Source: JAGOTP01 sp964359565
Lineage (GTDB): Bacteria > Patescibacteriota > Patescibacteriia > 2-12-FULL-60-25
Assembly: GCA_964359565.1 (NCBI GenBank)
Contig: CAYHTN010000080.1
Location: 1-5,118, forward strand
Direction of reading: 5' to 3'
Length of the DNA: 5,118 nt
The position numbers were made by a program, and so were the translations under genes. Position 1 is the stretch's first letter, and each line of letters begins with the position of its first letter. The notes beneath the pieces were generated by a model. It did not search any database, was not told the origin of the DNA, and worked only from the letters and a program-made list of their open reading frames with translations. Below, one piece after another: positions 1 through 5,118 of the stretch.

Positions 1-432
1 ATCGGTCACGCCACCAAGGTGGCCAGGTTAGCAGAACAGATTGCCAAAGAAGAAAGGGGGGACATGGTAGTCGTCATCTGCGCCGCCTATCTCCACGATA
101 TCGGCATTCACGAGGCGGAACGCAAGTATGGCAGCACCGAAGCAAGGTATCAGGAAGAAGAAGGTCCACCCATCGCCAGGGAGATTCTGGCAAAACTTGC
201 TGCAAGCAGGAATATCATCGACGAGGTCTGCGATATCATCGGTCACCACCATCATCCCCGCGCCGAGGAAACGGTCAATTTCAAGATACTCTATGACGCG
301 GACCTCATCGTGAACCTGGAGGAAAAAGAAGATCCCGTTACTGAGGAAAAGCTGGCCGCCATTATCGAGAAGTCATTTCTCACACCAAGCGGCCGGAAAC
401 TGGCCGGGGAGCTTCTGGCGAAGAATCAATAG
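1..432 (+). CDS. HD-domain phosphohydrolase-like protein, 5' end outside window
   Basis: The reading frame is open from base 1, so the gene is cut by the left edge; the GTG at 19 lies inside the conserved domain and is unlikely to be the start. Counting codon 1 at base 1, the visible HD-superfamily metal-binding pattern is His3 (in IGHATK), the His32-Asp33 doublet (YLHDIGI), a His cluster at 82-85 (IGHHHHP) and Asp99/Asp101 (LYDADLI). This is the H...HD...H...D order of metal-dependent phosphohydrolases. The substrate cannot be told from sequence; nucleotides or phosphoesters are typical of the superfamily. The protein looks soluble and cytoplasmic, with no membrane segment. It ends 31 bases before the start codon of the broken ferredoxin-type gene, which suggests one operon. 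I infer, without proof, a role linked to the redox and NO-stress genes nearby. Confidence 0.85.
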   Translation: MGHATKVARLAEQIAKEERGDMVVVICAAYLHDIGIHEAERKYGSTEARYQEEEGPPIAREILAKLAASRNIIDEVCDIIGHHHHPRAEETVNFKILYDADLIVNLEEKEDPVTEEKLAAIIEKSFLTPSGRKLAGELLAKNQ

Positions 433-463
433 GAATACGGGTTATAAAAAAAGGAGGTGGGGT

Positions 464-632
464 ATGTCTATACGAAAGCTTAATTAAAAGCGTTACCGTG
501 GCGACAATGGAAGTCCCCTGTTGCCAGGGACTGCCGGTGATCGTCAGCAGAGGGATGGAGGCGGCAAAAGCCAATATCCCCATGAGTCACGTAGTAGTCA
601 GCCTGCAGGGGAAGATTATCAGGAGGGAATAA
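464..632 (+). pseudogene. Remnant of a ferredoxin-associated protein with a large internal deletion
   Basis: A strong ribosome binding site (AAAGGAGGTGG, 450-460) precedes ATG 464, which opens as MSIRK and stops at TAA 485-487. In the +1-shifted frame, about 480 to the TAA at 630-632, the translation reads SVTVATMEVPCCQGL and ends VSLQGKIIRRE. It aligns with the last ~45 residues of the intact protein at 3919-4386 (LTVMIMQVPCCMGL, VLSLQGEILSEEWL), sharing the VPCC cysteine pair and the SLQG motif. Family members I know often start with a short basic MxIRK-like stretch, then a 4Fe-4S ferredoxin domain, then this region. The simplest reading is that the start survives while the ferredoxin and central parts were deleted out of frame. 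The junction region carries a 5-base direct repeat AAAGC (475-479 and 487-491) around TTAATTA. A 41-residue product from ATG 507 is possible but has no clear ribosome binding site. An assembly error is the main alternative. Confidence 0.72.
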
Positions 633-659
633 TCGGCAATCCCCTTCTGTCGGGAAGAT

Positions 660-676
660 CAAAGGTCAAACCTTTG
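660..676. promoter_or_regulatory. Palindrome upstream of norC, possible operator
   Basis: Seven-base arms CAAAGGT and ACCTTTG flank a CAA spacer, giving a perfect interrupted palindrome 40 bases before the norC start codon. A weak -10-like TAATAA sits at 693-698, which would place the palindrome at the usual activator or -35 position. It does not match the TTGAT-N4-ATCAA FNR/Dnr consensus. The GGTCAAA half resembles what I remember of HcpR-type sites in Desulfovibrio, but the match is partial. It could also be a small mRNA hairpin; the stem is too weak and T-poor for a convincing terminator. Confidence 0.3.
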
Positions 677-716
677 GTTTTAGAGAAAAACCTAATAACG
701 AAATGAGGAAAAAACG

Positions 717-1433
717 ATGGCAAGTAAAACGGCAAAAACCATTTTCTGGCTGGGAACATTGTCGTCGGCCATTGTCTTTCTGTGGCTGACCTATGATTTC
801 CACCAACAGGAACCAAAGTTCGTGAAGACCGACCAGATAAACGAACAGGTGGTGGCGGGGAAAAAGGTCTGGCACAAGTACAACTGCAACAATTGCCACA
901 CCATCCTTGGTTTCGGCGGGTATTACGCGCCGGACATGACGAAGGCCTACTTCAGGCTGGGTGAAAACAACATCATCTCCATCGTGATGAACCCGGAGGT
1001 GGTATTCAAAAATTCCTTCCGCAAGATGCCGAATCTGGGAGTTACGAAAGAAGAGGCGGTAAATCTGGTGGCCTTTCTCCGCTGGGTGGGCACCATCGAA
1101 AACCGCAAGTGGCCCCCCCAGGATGAAAAATTTGTCCAGGCCTTCCGGCTGCGGGAGGCCAGCCCCCAGAAACTGAACAAGGTTGACATCGTCATGGGCG
1201 CCTGTGGCGGCTGCCACAGTTTTGACAAGCTGGGGCGCAGGCTCGCCGGCGACTTCAATGATATCGCCAGGCGGATCAGTTACGATCAGGAGACGCTTGT
1301 TAAATTTATCCTTAATCCTCAATCGGTAAAAAAAGATATCGGCATGCCTCCCCAGAACGTCTCTCCGGAAACGGCATCCCTCATTGCCGACTTTGTTTTA
1401 AGCCTTAAGGTAGGAAAGGAGGTGCAGAAATGA
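717..1433 (+). CDS. norC: Nitric oxide reductase cytochrome c subunit, diheme NorC fusion
   Basis: NorC passes electrons from soluble donors to NorB for NO reduction to N2O. The 238-residue protein has one N-terminal membrane anchor (about residues 8-25) with the rest periplasmic. Residues ~47-125 are the NorC domain: GKKVW, heme site C57-x-x-C60-H61, the HTILGFGGYYAPDMT block, and axial-ligand candidate Met104 in KMPNLGVTKEEA followed by VAFLRWV. Canonical NorC has GEG where this protein has GFG. Residues ~150-232 add a second cytochrome c domain with C163-G-G-C166-H167 and a likely ligand Met210 (IGMPPQ). Typical NorC is about 150 residues with one heme, so this is an extended diheme form. 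The start is ATG 717, with GAGGAA at 705-710 as ribosome binding site. The stop overlaps the norB start (ATGA), implying translational coupling. Confidence 0.93.
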   Translation: MASKTAKTIFWLGTLSSAIVFLWLTYDFHQQEPKFVKTDQINEQVVAGKKVWHKYNCNNCHTILGFGGYYAPDMTKAYFRLGENNIISIVMNPEVVFKNSFRKMPNLGVTKEEAVNLVAFLRWVGTIENRKWPPQDEKFVQAFRLREASPQKLNKVDIVMGACGGCHSFDKLGRRLAGDFNDIARRISYDQETLVKFILNPQSVKKDIGMPPQNVSPETASLIADFVLSLKVGKEVQK

Positions 1434-2755
1434 TACGCTACGAAAGTCAGAAAGTGGCCCAGTGGTATCTGGGTTTGGCCCTTATTTTGTTCTGCCTCCA
1501 GGTGACAATGGGTTTGTGGCTCGCAGTAAATTATGCCTTTACCCTTCCCCAGGGACTGGTAGATGTCTTTTCTTTTGCTACGGCAAGGGCCATTCATACG
1601 AACACCCTGGTGGCCTGGATGCTGCTTGGTTTTATGGGAGGCACTTATTTCATCCTTCCTCTGGAGTGCAAGCGGGAACTATTCAGTGTTAAAATTGCCT
1701 ACCTGCAACTTTTCATCTTTGCCGGCACAGCGGTGACCGCTGTCGTCGGTTTCCTTTTCGGCTGGACGCAGGGGAAACCGCTTCTGGAAATCCCGGTCCC
1801 CCTTGATTTACTCATCGTTGTCGCCGCTTTGCTGTTTGTCTTCAACGTGGGGATGACTATCTTCCAGGCGAAGGAAAGATCGCTCATCCAGTGGATGCTG
1901 CTGGCCGGGGTGACCTTCCTGTCCGTCGTTTACCTCTTCGGCATGCCCTTCTACAAAAACCTGAACGTGGACTACTACTACTGGTGGTGGGTCATCCATC
2001 TCTGGGTGGAGGGCGCCTGGGAGCTGATTGCGGCCGCCATCACCGCCTTCATCATTTTAGAGGTGACGGGTGTGGAGCGTAAGGTCGTGGAAAAATGGCT
2101 TTATGTGGAAACGGGTCTCGTCCTCTTTACCGGCCTCGTGGGCACCGGTCACCATTACTACTGGATCGGCTCCCCCGATTACTGGCTCTGGTGGGGGGGA
2201 ATCTTCAGCGCCATGGAGCCCCTTCCCATTCTCTTAATGGTTTTGGACACCTGGATGCACATAAGGGATAGGAAGAATCCCATTGTGAACCCCCTGCTCT
2301 GGACCTATATCATGGTAATGGCCGTATTCCATTTTCTCGGGGCCGGCGTCTTTGGTTTCATCCATACCCTCCCCTCTATCAATTACTACACCCACGGCAG
2401 CCAGGTTACCGTTTCCCACGGCCACCTGGCCTTCTTCGGGGCCTACGCGCTGTTGAATCTCACAGTCTTCTATTTTGCTATACCGCAATTGAAGGGTATC
2501 AAAAAATTTAACGACCGGCTCGGCGTGTGGGGATTATGGGTCATGGTCACGGCGATGATTTTCATGGGAGTTGTCTTTGGCGTCGCGGGCGTTCTTCAGA
2601 CCTACCTGGAGAGGATACTGGATATCGGTTACAGCACCGCCCATATCTCGATGATGTTCTGGTTTAAGGTCGTGCTCTTTTTCGGGGTCATCTTCCTGAG
2701 CGGCGTATTGCTTACCGTGTATCACCTCTTTACTTTGAAGAAGGCTGCTGATTAA
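1430..2755 (+). CDS. norB: Nitric oxide reductase catalytic subunit NorB (cNOR type)
   Basis: This integral membrane subunit of the heme-copper oxidase superfamily reduces 2 NO to N2O at a heme b3/non-heme iron site. At 441 residues it is slightly shorter than Pseudomonas NorB (about 466) and very hydrophobic, as expected for 12 helices. Expected ligands are all present: His56 (ARAIHTNT) and His332 for low-spin heme b, His330 (VSHGHLAFFG) for heme b3, and His190, His241, His242 (GTGHHYYWIG) plus Glu194 (HLWVEGAWE) for FeB. Glu198 and Glu263 (AMEPLPI) match conserved acidic residues near the site. It lacks the long N-terminal extension of quinol-dependent qNOR, so with NorC it is a cytochrome-c-dependent enzyme. 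The ribosome binding site AAAGGAGGTG (1415-1424) lies within the end of norC. A strong terminator follows 14 bases after the stop, so no norQ or norD is co-transcribed downstream. Confidence 0.97.
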   Translation: MIRYESQKVAQWYLGLALILFCLQVTMGLWLAVNYAFTLPQGLVDVFSFATARAIHTNTLVAWMLLGFMGGTYFILPLECKRELFSVKIAYLQLFIFAGTAVTAVVGFLFGWTQGKPLLEIPVPLDLLIVVAALLFVFNVGMTIFQAKERSLIQWMLLAGVTFLSVVYLFGMPFYKNLNVDYYYWWWVIHLWVEGAWELIAAAITAFIILEVTGVERKVVEKWLYVETGLVLFTGLVGTGHHYYWIGSPDYWLWWGGIFSAMEPLPILLMVLDTWMHIRDRKNPIVNPLLWTYIMVMAVFHFLGAGVFGFIHTLPSINYYTHGSQVTVSHGHLAFFGAYALLNLTVFYFAIPQLKGIKKFNDRLGVWGLWVMVTAMIFMGVVFGVAGVLQTYLERILDIGYSTAHISMMFWFKVVLFFGVIFLSGVLLTVYHLFTLKKAAD

Positions 2756-2769
2756 TCTGTCTAAATTAT

Positions 2770-2809
2770 GGGTCGGGTAAGGGCTAACAGCCCAACCCGA
2801 CCCCCTTTT
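2770..2809 (+). terminator. Rho-independent terminator of norCB
   Basis: GGGTCGGGT (2770-2778) pairs perfectly with ACCCGACCC (2795-2803). Inside, GGGCT (2781-2785) pairs with AGCCC (2789-2793) around an AAC loop, with only small bulges between the two stems. The stem is followed by CC and TTTT (2806-2809). It lies 14 bases after the norB stop and shows that norCB is its own transcription unit. The opposite strand lacks a clean T-run after the stem, so it is probably one-directional. Confidence 0.92.
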
Positions 2810-2816
2810 CTGTTCC

Positions 2817-2952
2817 AGGGGCATCCCTTGGTCATGTAAAGGGCGCATACAAGATTCGTTGGATATTTTCCCCCACCTTGGGTCGGCATGTTCTCACCTC
2901 CCATTCTCTCCACTTATTGGAACGAAGCTCCCCACCTTGAAAAAGGGGCATC
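2817..2952. repeat. Nested short direct repeats in the norB-hemerythrin intergenic region
   Basis: AGGGGCATC occurs at 2817-2825 and 2944-2952. Between the two copies, CCCCACCTTG occurs at 2871-2880 and 2930-2939. The second CCCCACCTTG runs into GAAAAAGGGG, giving a CCCC/GGGG-flanked segment like the intergenic REP-type elements of some Deltaproteobacteria. I see no coding potential here. The rest of the stretch, apart from the terminator before it and the promoter after it, shows nothing recognisable. The arrangement may be chance or a degraded repeat. Confidence 0.3.
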
Positions 2953-2974
2953 TTATGTGAAAAATCCCGTGAAT

Positions 2975-2988
2975 TTGATTTAAGTCAA
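2975..2988. promoter_or_regulatory. FNR/Dnr-type box
   Basis: TTGAT-TTAA-GTCAA matches the FNR/CRP-family anaerobic consensus TTGAT-N4-ATCAA at nine of ten specified positions. Its centre (2981.5) is about 41 bases before the transcription start predicted from the -10 element at 3009-3014, the classical class II activator position. The likely regulator is an FNR (oxygen) or Dnr/NnrR (NO) homologue encoded elsewhere. The site would control the hemerythrin-partner operon. Confidence 0.75.
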
Positions 2989-3008
2989 TGCTTTAAAAGT
3001 TTAAGTGC

Positions 3009-3014
3009 ATTAAT
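3009..3014 (+). promoter_or_regulatory. Predicted -10 element for the hemerythrin operon
   Basis: ATTAAT (with overlapping TTAATT) lies in an AT-rich stretch, 20 bases after the FNR/Dnr box, and predicts a start site near 3021-3023. No good -35 hexamer is visible; the box occupies that position, as in activator-dependent promoters. The leader before ATG 3107 would be about 85 bases. Confidence 0.5.
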
Positions 3015-3037
3015 TTAGCCGCAAATGGAAGGTACTT

Positions 3038-3094
3038 ATGTGTACTCGTTGCCAGCCCATATTGATTCCTGTGGCTCACAACGAGACTCAATGA
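3038..3094 (+). CDS. Possible 18-codon leader ORF with a CxxC motif
   Basis: ATG 3038 follows GGAAGG (3027-3032) at a normal five-base spacing and encodes an 18-residue peptide starting MCTRCQPIL and ending at TGA 3092-3094. The stop lies 12 bases before the hemerythrin start, inside or next to that gene's ribosome binding site. It sits in the predicted leader downstream of the FNR/Dnr promoter, so translation could influence the next gene. Nothing else supports it: the peptide is too short for homology and may be fortuitous. Confidence 0.3.
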   Translation: MCTRCQPILIPVAHNETQ

Positions 3095-3106
3095 AAGGTG
3101 GTGAAG

Positions 3107-3922
3107 ATGAGAGAGGAAATTGAAGAGTATCTCAATACACCAATAAAAGAACTGATCTCAAGATTTCCCGCAGCCGGAAAGGTACTTGAGGAATATGATA
3201 TCGGTTGTGTACCGTGCAACGTCGGATCGTGCCTTTTTAAAGATATTATGGAGATCCATAACCTCCCCGAAGAGGAAGAACAGGAGTTAATGGCAAAGAT
3301 TGCCAAAGCGATCTATCCGGATCGGGTGCTCCATATTCCAAAGATTGAACGAAGGGCGAAGGCGCGGTCGAAAGAGATCCGGTATTCTCCCCCCATAAAA
3401 AAATTGGTGGATGAGCATGTCCTGATCAAGAGATGTATAGCTTTGATACCCCAAGTTCTCGAATATCTGGATGTAGAATCGGCAGAAAACAGAGAGGTTC
3501 TTTATGGAATCGTCGATTTCATCCGATCCTATGCAGACAAGTTTCATCACGCCAAAGAGGAGGATATCCTCTTCAAGTATTTTGACGAAAATCTGGACAT
3601 TCTGAAAACGATGCTCGAAGACCACCGTCAAGGCCGAGGCCACGTTAGGGACCTCCTGGATTCCTTGACGAGAAAGGACGAAGAGGGAATTGTTAAACAT
3701 ATCAGTTCCTATCGTGACCTCCTTACTGAGCATATTAAGAAAGAGGACGAGATACTCTACCCCTGGATGGACGGGAATCTATCGGTCAAACAGGTCGGTG
3801 AGTTGTTTTCAAAATTTAACGAAGTAGATGAAACAAGTGGCAATGACGTCACCGAAAGGTACGGAACATTCATCAGCCAATTAGAATTAAAACAAATAAG
3901 CAAAAAGGAGGTAGTAATATGA
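3107..3922 (+). CDS. Hemerythrin-domain protein with N-terminal cysteine domain (RIC/ScdA-like)
   Basis: The 271-residue soluble protein has two parts. Residues ~8-60 resemble the DUF1858/ScdA N-terminal fold (NTPIKELISRFPAAGKVLEEY) with Cys34, Cys37 and Cys42 (CVPCNVGSC). Residues ~97-225 form a hemerythrin four-helix bundle with the di-iron ligand pattern His104 (VDEHVLIK), His147/His148 with Glu151/Glu152 (KFHHAKEED), His173 (EDHRQGRGH) and His209-xxx-Glu213 (EHIKKEDEILYPW). RIC/ScdA/YtfE proteins use this architecture to repair Fe-S clusters or handle iron after NO or oxidative damage, so a cytoplasmic nitrosative-stress role is likely. ATG 3107 is chosen over GTG 3098 because AAAGGTGG (3094-3101) sits at proper distance before it and would overlap the GTG. 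The stop overlaps the next gene by ATGA. An FNR/Dnr box lies upstream. It is not a full ScdA orthologue, so no symbol is given. Confidence 0.88.
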   Translation: MREEIEEYLNTPIKELISRFPAAGKVLEEYDIGCVPCNVGSCLFKDIMEIHNLPEEEEQELMAKIAKAIYPDRVLHIPKIERRAKARSKEIRYSPPIKKLVDEHVLIKRCIALIPQVLEYLDVESAENREVLYGIVDFIRSYADKFHHAKEEDILFKYFDENLDILKTMLEDHRQGRGHVRDLLDSLTRKDEEGIVKHISSYRDLLTEHIKKEDEILYPWMDGNLSVKQVGELFSKFNEVDETSGNDVTERYGTFISQLELKQISKKEVVI

Positions 3923-4386
3923 ACATTGAAGGTTGCCCAGGTTCGACGATGGTTGATTTTAGAGACAAAGACACCCGGCAGGAAAGCCCGACGGCCAAAA
4001 TCAAATCTCAACTGCAGCAATGGCCGATTCAAATGCATCTGATTTCACCGACCGCTCCGTACTATCAGGGGGCGGATGTATTGCTCACAGCGGATTGTGT
4101 CGGTTATGCCTTAGGCAGTTTCCACCCTGATTATCTGAAAGGCAAATCGATTGCTATCGCCTGTCCCAAACTCGATCAGGGGCAGGAAATCTATGTGAGA
4201 AAGATCAAATCCTGGTTTGAAGATGCCAAGATAAACACCCTTACTGTAATGATCATGCAGGTTCCCTGCTGCATGGGACTGGCCAGCTTAGCTCAGGAGG
4301 CGCTGGCCAGTTCGCAGAGAAAGGTTCCTGTTAAGGCAATTGTGTTAAGTCTTCAGGGAGAAATTTTGTCAGAGGAGTGGCTGTAA
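3919..4386 (+). CDS. Stand-alone C-terminal domain of the ferredoxin-associated family, cysteine-rich
   Basis: The 155-residue protein has conserved-looking blocks LQQWPIQMHLISPTAPYYQG, ADVLLTADCVGYALGSFHP, IAIACPKLDQGQEIY and LTVMIMQVPCCMGL, ending SLQGEILSEEW. I recognise this pattern from the region that follows an N-terminal 4Fe-4S ferredoxin domain in anaerobes; here no CxxCxxC ferredoxin motif is present. Cysteines at 6, 60, 82, 117 and 118 could bind an Fe-S cluster or form a redox centre; this is inference. No signal peptide or membrane helix is seen. The ribosome binding site AAAAAGGAGGT (3901-3911) is strong and the start overlaps the hemerythrin stop, so both are probably made in set ratio and work together. 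The biochemical function is unknown. The last 45 residues match the remnant at 464-632. Confidence 0.82.
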   Translation: MNIEGCPGSTMVDFRDKDTRQESPTAKIKSQLQQWPIQMHLISPTAPYYQGADVLLTADCVGYALGSFHPDYLKGKSIAIACPKLDQGQEIYVRKIKSWFEDAKINTLTVMIMQVPCCMGLASLAQEALASSQRKVPVKAIVLSLQGEILSEEWL

Positions 4387-4499
4387 ACATCCTCCCGCAA
4401 TTACCTCGCCATTTTATTCTGAGAGGAGTAGTAGGTATTCTTACTCTTCCGCCAGGCCGCAGTCGGCCCCCTTCCCTTGGAGAAACCGGTAAAGCCGCC

Positions 4500-4895
4500 C
4501 GAGCCCCGGTCACGAACATGGACTGGGCGGGTGAGGCATTGATTCATTGGCAACGGGAACGTTGCGGGAAATCAGAGGAAGCTCATTCGATCATGAAAGA
4601 GGATTTTGCCGGCGGCAAGTTGCCCTCCGATGACTTTGGCGAGAATGCCGCCTGGTGGTGGATCATGATTTTGGCTATGAATCTCAATAGCATCATGAAG
4701 CAGGTGGCCCTGGGAAAATCATGGATGTCCCGGCGTATGAAGGCAATTCGGTTTTCGCTCATCAACATCCCCGGACGGATTGTCGAACGCTCTCGTGAAC
4801 TGATCATTCGCCTTGTGAAAGACCGCCCGACATTTGCCCTCTTTGTTGAGGCCAGAAGCCGGATCATGGGGCTTGTTCCGGCCCCGTCGGGGTAA
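4500..4895 (+). pseudogene. IS1380/IS4-like transposase, C-terminal fragment
   Basis: The frame from about 4500 to TAA 4893-4895 encodes a recognisable DDE transposase C-terminus. It contains VTNMDW, LIHWQRERCGKSEEAHSIMK, FAGGKLPSDDFGENAAWWWI, LAMNLNSIMK and RRMKAIRFSLINIPGRIVE, and ends with a natural-looking APSG tail. The SEEAHSIMK stretch has Glu followed after six residues by Lys, as in the IS4-superfamily Y-R-E-K signature, so the third catalytic acid is kept. About 300 N-terminal residues with the first two catalytic aspartates are missing, so it cannot be active. The same frame is open back to a GTG at 4377 inside the preceding gene, but the residues before about 4500 show no transposase similarity. 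I could not find terminal inverted repeats. The fragment begins roughly 115 bases after the preceding gene, marking the edge of the conserved locus. Confidence 0.75.
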
Positions 4896-5118
4896 TTGAA
4901 GATAACCATTTGATAGAAAAGGGGAAGTGTCTTTTTGGTGGTGGATTTTCGAGGGTAAATTTTCACGCTGAGGGTGAGGCTTGTCCACTTTTAGCATGAG
5001 GAGCTTTTGGAGGGGATAATCGTGTAGAAAGTTGAACTGATCCAACCCAATGGGGGCAATATCTTGTAGCCGTCCCAAACAAACAACGCTGAAAAACGGG
5101 GAAACAAGTCCGTGCAAA
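4896..5118. other. No recognisable gene downstream of the transposase fragment
   Basis: This 223-base stretch has frequent stops in the + frames. One - strand frame stays open to the right edge, but its translation is low in recognisable motifs and continues as the antisense of the transposase fragment, so I do not call it a gene. The stretch may include the right end of the old insertion element; no inverted-repeat partner is identifiable because the left end is missing. Confidence 0.5.

Noticed and set aside
19..21. GTG at 19 as start of the HD-domain gene
   Set aside because: The frame is open to base 1 and the upstream codons include the first conserved histidine of the HD fold, so the true start is outside the window.
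666..1322. Long minus-strand open frame opposite norC
   Set aside because: It is antisense to a gene with two heme motifs and conserved NorC blocks; its own translation has no recognisable domain.
2816..2832. Small hairpin CCAGGGG-CAT-CCCTTGG as a second terminator
   Set aside because: It includes a G-T pair and has no T-run after it; the strong terminator at 2770-2809 already explains transcription stop.
3098..3106. GTG at 3098 as start of the hemerythrin gene
   Set aside because: It would fall within the AAAGGTGG sequence that best serves as ribosome binding site for ATG 3107, and adds only three residues.
4377..4499. GTG start at 4377 giving a 172-residue protein
   Set aside because: The first ~40 residues show no transposase similarity, overlap the end of the previous gene, and the family's catalytic N-terminus is absent. 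The in-frame GTG after a purine-rich stretch is probably chance.
4719..5117. Minus-strand open frame of 132 codons at the right edge
   Set aside because: About half of it is antisense to the clearly recognisable transposase fragment, and the rest shows no motif, so the openness looks fortuitous.
1..5118. CRISPR array, tRNA or rRNA genes
   Set aside because: No regularly spaced repeats and no tRNA- or rRNA-like conserved segments were seen when reading the window.

Overview
The window looks like an anaerobic or facultatively anaerobic bacterium with a nitric-oxide defence or respiration locus. The gene set is a cytochrome-c-type nitric oxide reductase (norC-norB), a hemerythrin-type di-iron protein and an Fe-S-associated protein of a kind I associate with Desulfobacterota and related anaerobes. 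An FNR/Dnr-type box and strong AGGAGG ribosome binding sites fit this. The taxonomic guess rests on protein flavour only and is moderate at best.

Layout, all genes on the + strand. Bases 1-432 are the 3' part of an HD-domain phosphohydrolase-like gene that runs off the left edge. Bases 464-632 hold a decayed second gene: an intact ribosome binding site, start codon and first codons, then an out-of-frame jump to the C-terminal end of a ferredoxin-associated protein. After an 84-base spacer carrying a short palindrome come norC (717-1433) and norB (1430-2755), joined by an ATGA overlap and closed by a strong intrinsic terminator (2770-2809). A 351-base intergenic region follows, with small repeats, a near-consensus FNR/Dnr box (2975-2988), a matching -10 element and a possible 18-codon leader ORF. 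That promoter reads into a hemerythrin-domain gene (3107-3922), which overlaps by ATGA a 155-residue protein (3919-4386). The latter is the stand-alone version of the domain that survives in the remnant at 464-632. A 5'-truncated IS1380/IS4-like transposase (about 4500-4895) follows, then about 220 bases with no recognisable gene.

Working model: NorCB reduces NO to N2O at the membrane, using electrons from c-type cytochromes. The hemerythrin protein and its Fe-S-associated partner probably sense or repair nitrosative damage in the cytoplasm, and are induced when an FNR/Dnr-type regulator responds to anoxia or NO. Points of note are a NorC with a second fused cytochrome c domain, the paired intact and decayed copies of the same domain on either side of norCB, and the absence of norQ/norD directly downstream of norB.
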